This document shows positions 63,123 to 64,000 of a stretch of 64,000 nucleotides of DNA, piece by piece (position 1 is the stretch's first letter; every line of letters starts with the position of its first letter). The DNA lies in assembly GCF_017301635.1 (NCBI RefSeq), contig NZ_CP071091.1, positions 2,058,001 to 2,122,000 on the forward strand, read 5' to 3'. Origin of the DNA: Myxococcus landrumus (GTDB taxonomy: Bacteria > Myxococcota > Myxococcia > Myxococcales > Myxococcaceae). Below the pieces are notes generated by a model, which searched no databases, was not told where the DNA came from, and saw only the letters and a program-made list of their open reading frames with translations. The position numbers and the translations under genes are program-made.

Positions 63123-64000
63123 ATGAGACGGAACCCCTTGGCCGTCACGGGTGTCGTGTGCGCATTCGCGGTGGGCAGCACGCTCTCCGCCTGTCGTCCC
63201 AACGAGCCCGCAAGCCCCCAGGCGCCCGAGTCGATGATGGCGTCGAAGGCCCTCACGGAAGCCTCCCCTCCTCCGGCGGCACTCGCGGTCAGCCCAGGAC
63301 CCGCGATGCCGGAGAAATCACGGGCCCCCATGGGAGATGCCAACGCCCCCGCCCCGTCCGCCGCCGTACTCCCCACCGATTCTGCGGGCCAAGAGGCGTT
63401 CATGAAGAGGATGTTCGCGAACCCCTCGAAGAAGGACGCGTCGTACAAGGGGCTGGGCGCGGTGGGCACAGGGGCTGGAGGCGGAGGACTCGCGATGAGG
63501 GGGAAAGGCGGGTCCGCCCCCATCGACTACAGCCGCCATCCGGCCGTCATCCTCGGGGGCAAACTCGCGCCCCGCCCGGAGGCCCGCGAAGCCCACGGCG
63601 ACGGTGAGTCCTCCTCCGCCCCCAGCGCCACGTCCTTCAAGGACTACGGCGTGAATCCCTTCGTGTCGGCGCAGGAGGATCGCCTCTCCACCTTCGCGGT
63701 GGACGTGGACACGGCGTCCTACACCCTCACGCGTCGCATCTTGATGGCGGGCAGCCTCCCGCCGCGCGAGGCCGTGCGGGTGGAGGAGATGCTCAACTAC
63801 TTCCGCTACACGTACCCCGAGCCCACCTCCAGCGACGGCCCGTTCGCCGTACACCTGGATGCGGCGCCGTCGCCCTTCACCCAGGGGCGGCACCTGCTGC
63901 GCGTGGGGGTCCAGGGCAAGCGGCTGAGCCTCGCCGAGCGCAAGCCCGCGCACCTCACTTTCCTCGTCGACGTCTCCGGCTCCATGCAGTCACCGGACCG
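63123..64000 (+). CDS. YfbK-like von Willebrand factor A lipoprotein (partial)
   Basis: At least 292 aa; runs off the window. ATG at 63123 with GGAGG 7 nt upstream. Signal peptide with lipobox 'TLSAC' (Cys24), a ~130-residue disordered Ala/Pro/Gly linker, then the YfbK-type N-terminal region ('FKDYGVNPFVSAQEDRLSTFAVDVDTASYTL' read in halves, 'VRVEEMLNYFRYTYPEP') and the start of a vWA domain with MIDAS 'LVDVSGSM'. Known relatives are surface lipoproteins of unclear role. Divergent from paralogue B across a 240 bp gap. Confidence 0.9.
   Translation, partial: MRRNPLAVTGVVCAFAVGSTLSACRPNEPASPQAPESMMASKALTEASPPPAALAVSPGPAMPEKSRAPMGDANAPAPSAAVLPTDSAGQEAFMKRMFANPSKKDASYKGLGAVGTGAGGGGLAMRGKGGSAPIDYSRHPAVILGGKLAPRPEAREAHGDGESSSAPSATSFKDYGVNPFVSAQEDRLSTFAVDVDTASYTLTRRILMAGSLPPREAVRVEEMLNYFRYTYPEPTSSDGPFAVHLDAAPSPFTQGRHLLRVGVQGKRLSLAERKPAHLTFLVDVSGSMQSPD

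Overview
This 64 kb, very GC-rich window comes from a myxobacterium of the family Myxococcaceae (Myxococcus, Corallococcus or Pyxidicoccus). The main evidence is a complete frz chemosensory locus (frzA-frzB-frzCD-frzE-frzG-frzF, with divergent frzZ) followed by the same flank described for Myxococcus xanthus: alanine dehydrogenase, the ECF sigma factor RpoE1 with its membrane partner, and FrzS. Proximal gene spacing is tight, many starts overlap stops by 4 bp, and the high GC content creates many long spurious antisense reading frames. I saw no rRNA, tRNA, insertion sequence, prophage or CRISPR array.

Layout. 1-3.3 kb: a cyclic-nucleotide-domain/TPR protein, an FKBP lipoprotein and a membrane metallophosphoesterase. 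3.3-7.7 kb: one co-directional run with an ECF sigma factor, a membrane anti-sigma factor, a small protein, and then a three-gene overlapping cassette of an RNA-ligase-like nucleotidyltransferase, a HAM1/ITPase fusion and an AbiEii-like nucleotidyltransferase. 7.7-17.6 kb: envelope proteins, an AI-2E-type permease, a P1/DmpA peptidase, a protein with two fused D-Ala-D-Ala-ligase-like ATP-grasp units, RDD and DUF4177-like proteins, HemB, and two small genes. 17.9-28.8 kb: an ABC exporter operon, a giant MFS/spermidine-synthase-like fusion, DUF1015, a secreted protein, a class II photolyase and a PHA-system protein.

28.8-43.6 kb is the motility-reversal block. FrzCD is a soluble receptor, FrzA and FrzB are CheW-like, FrzE is a CheA-CheY kinase, FrzG and FrzF are the methylesterase and methyltransferase, FrzZ is a double receiver output, and FrzS is a pseudoreceiver/coiled-coil motility protein. 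A good sigma70-type promoter for the operon is visible between frzA and frzZ. A radical SAM gene, ald and rpoE1/anti-sigma lie between frzZ and frzS.

43.7-58.8 kb: a HEAT-like protein with coaX and birA, two lipoproteins, a 640 bp gap with a ~95 bp tandem repeat, a HARE-HTH/Mrr-like protein with an RNase E-like basic tail, a beta-propeller protein, a MetX-like hydrolase lacking its nucleophile, and an operon of PTP-type phytase, extended MNIO (DUF692) protein and uridine kinase. 58.8-62.9 kb: two large paralogues of no family I recognise, each preceded at the same 94 bp distance by a palindrome-containing 21 bp direct repeat. The window ends inside a YfbK-like von Willebrand lipoprotein.

The best candidates for something little described are the RNA ligase/HAM1/nucleotidyltransferase cassette, the duplicated unknown pair with its shared upstream element, the MNIO-phytase-kinase operon, and the tandem ATP-grasp protein.
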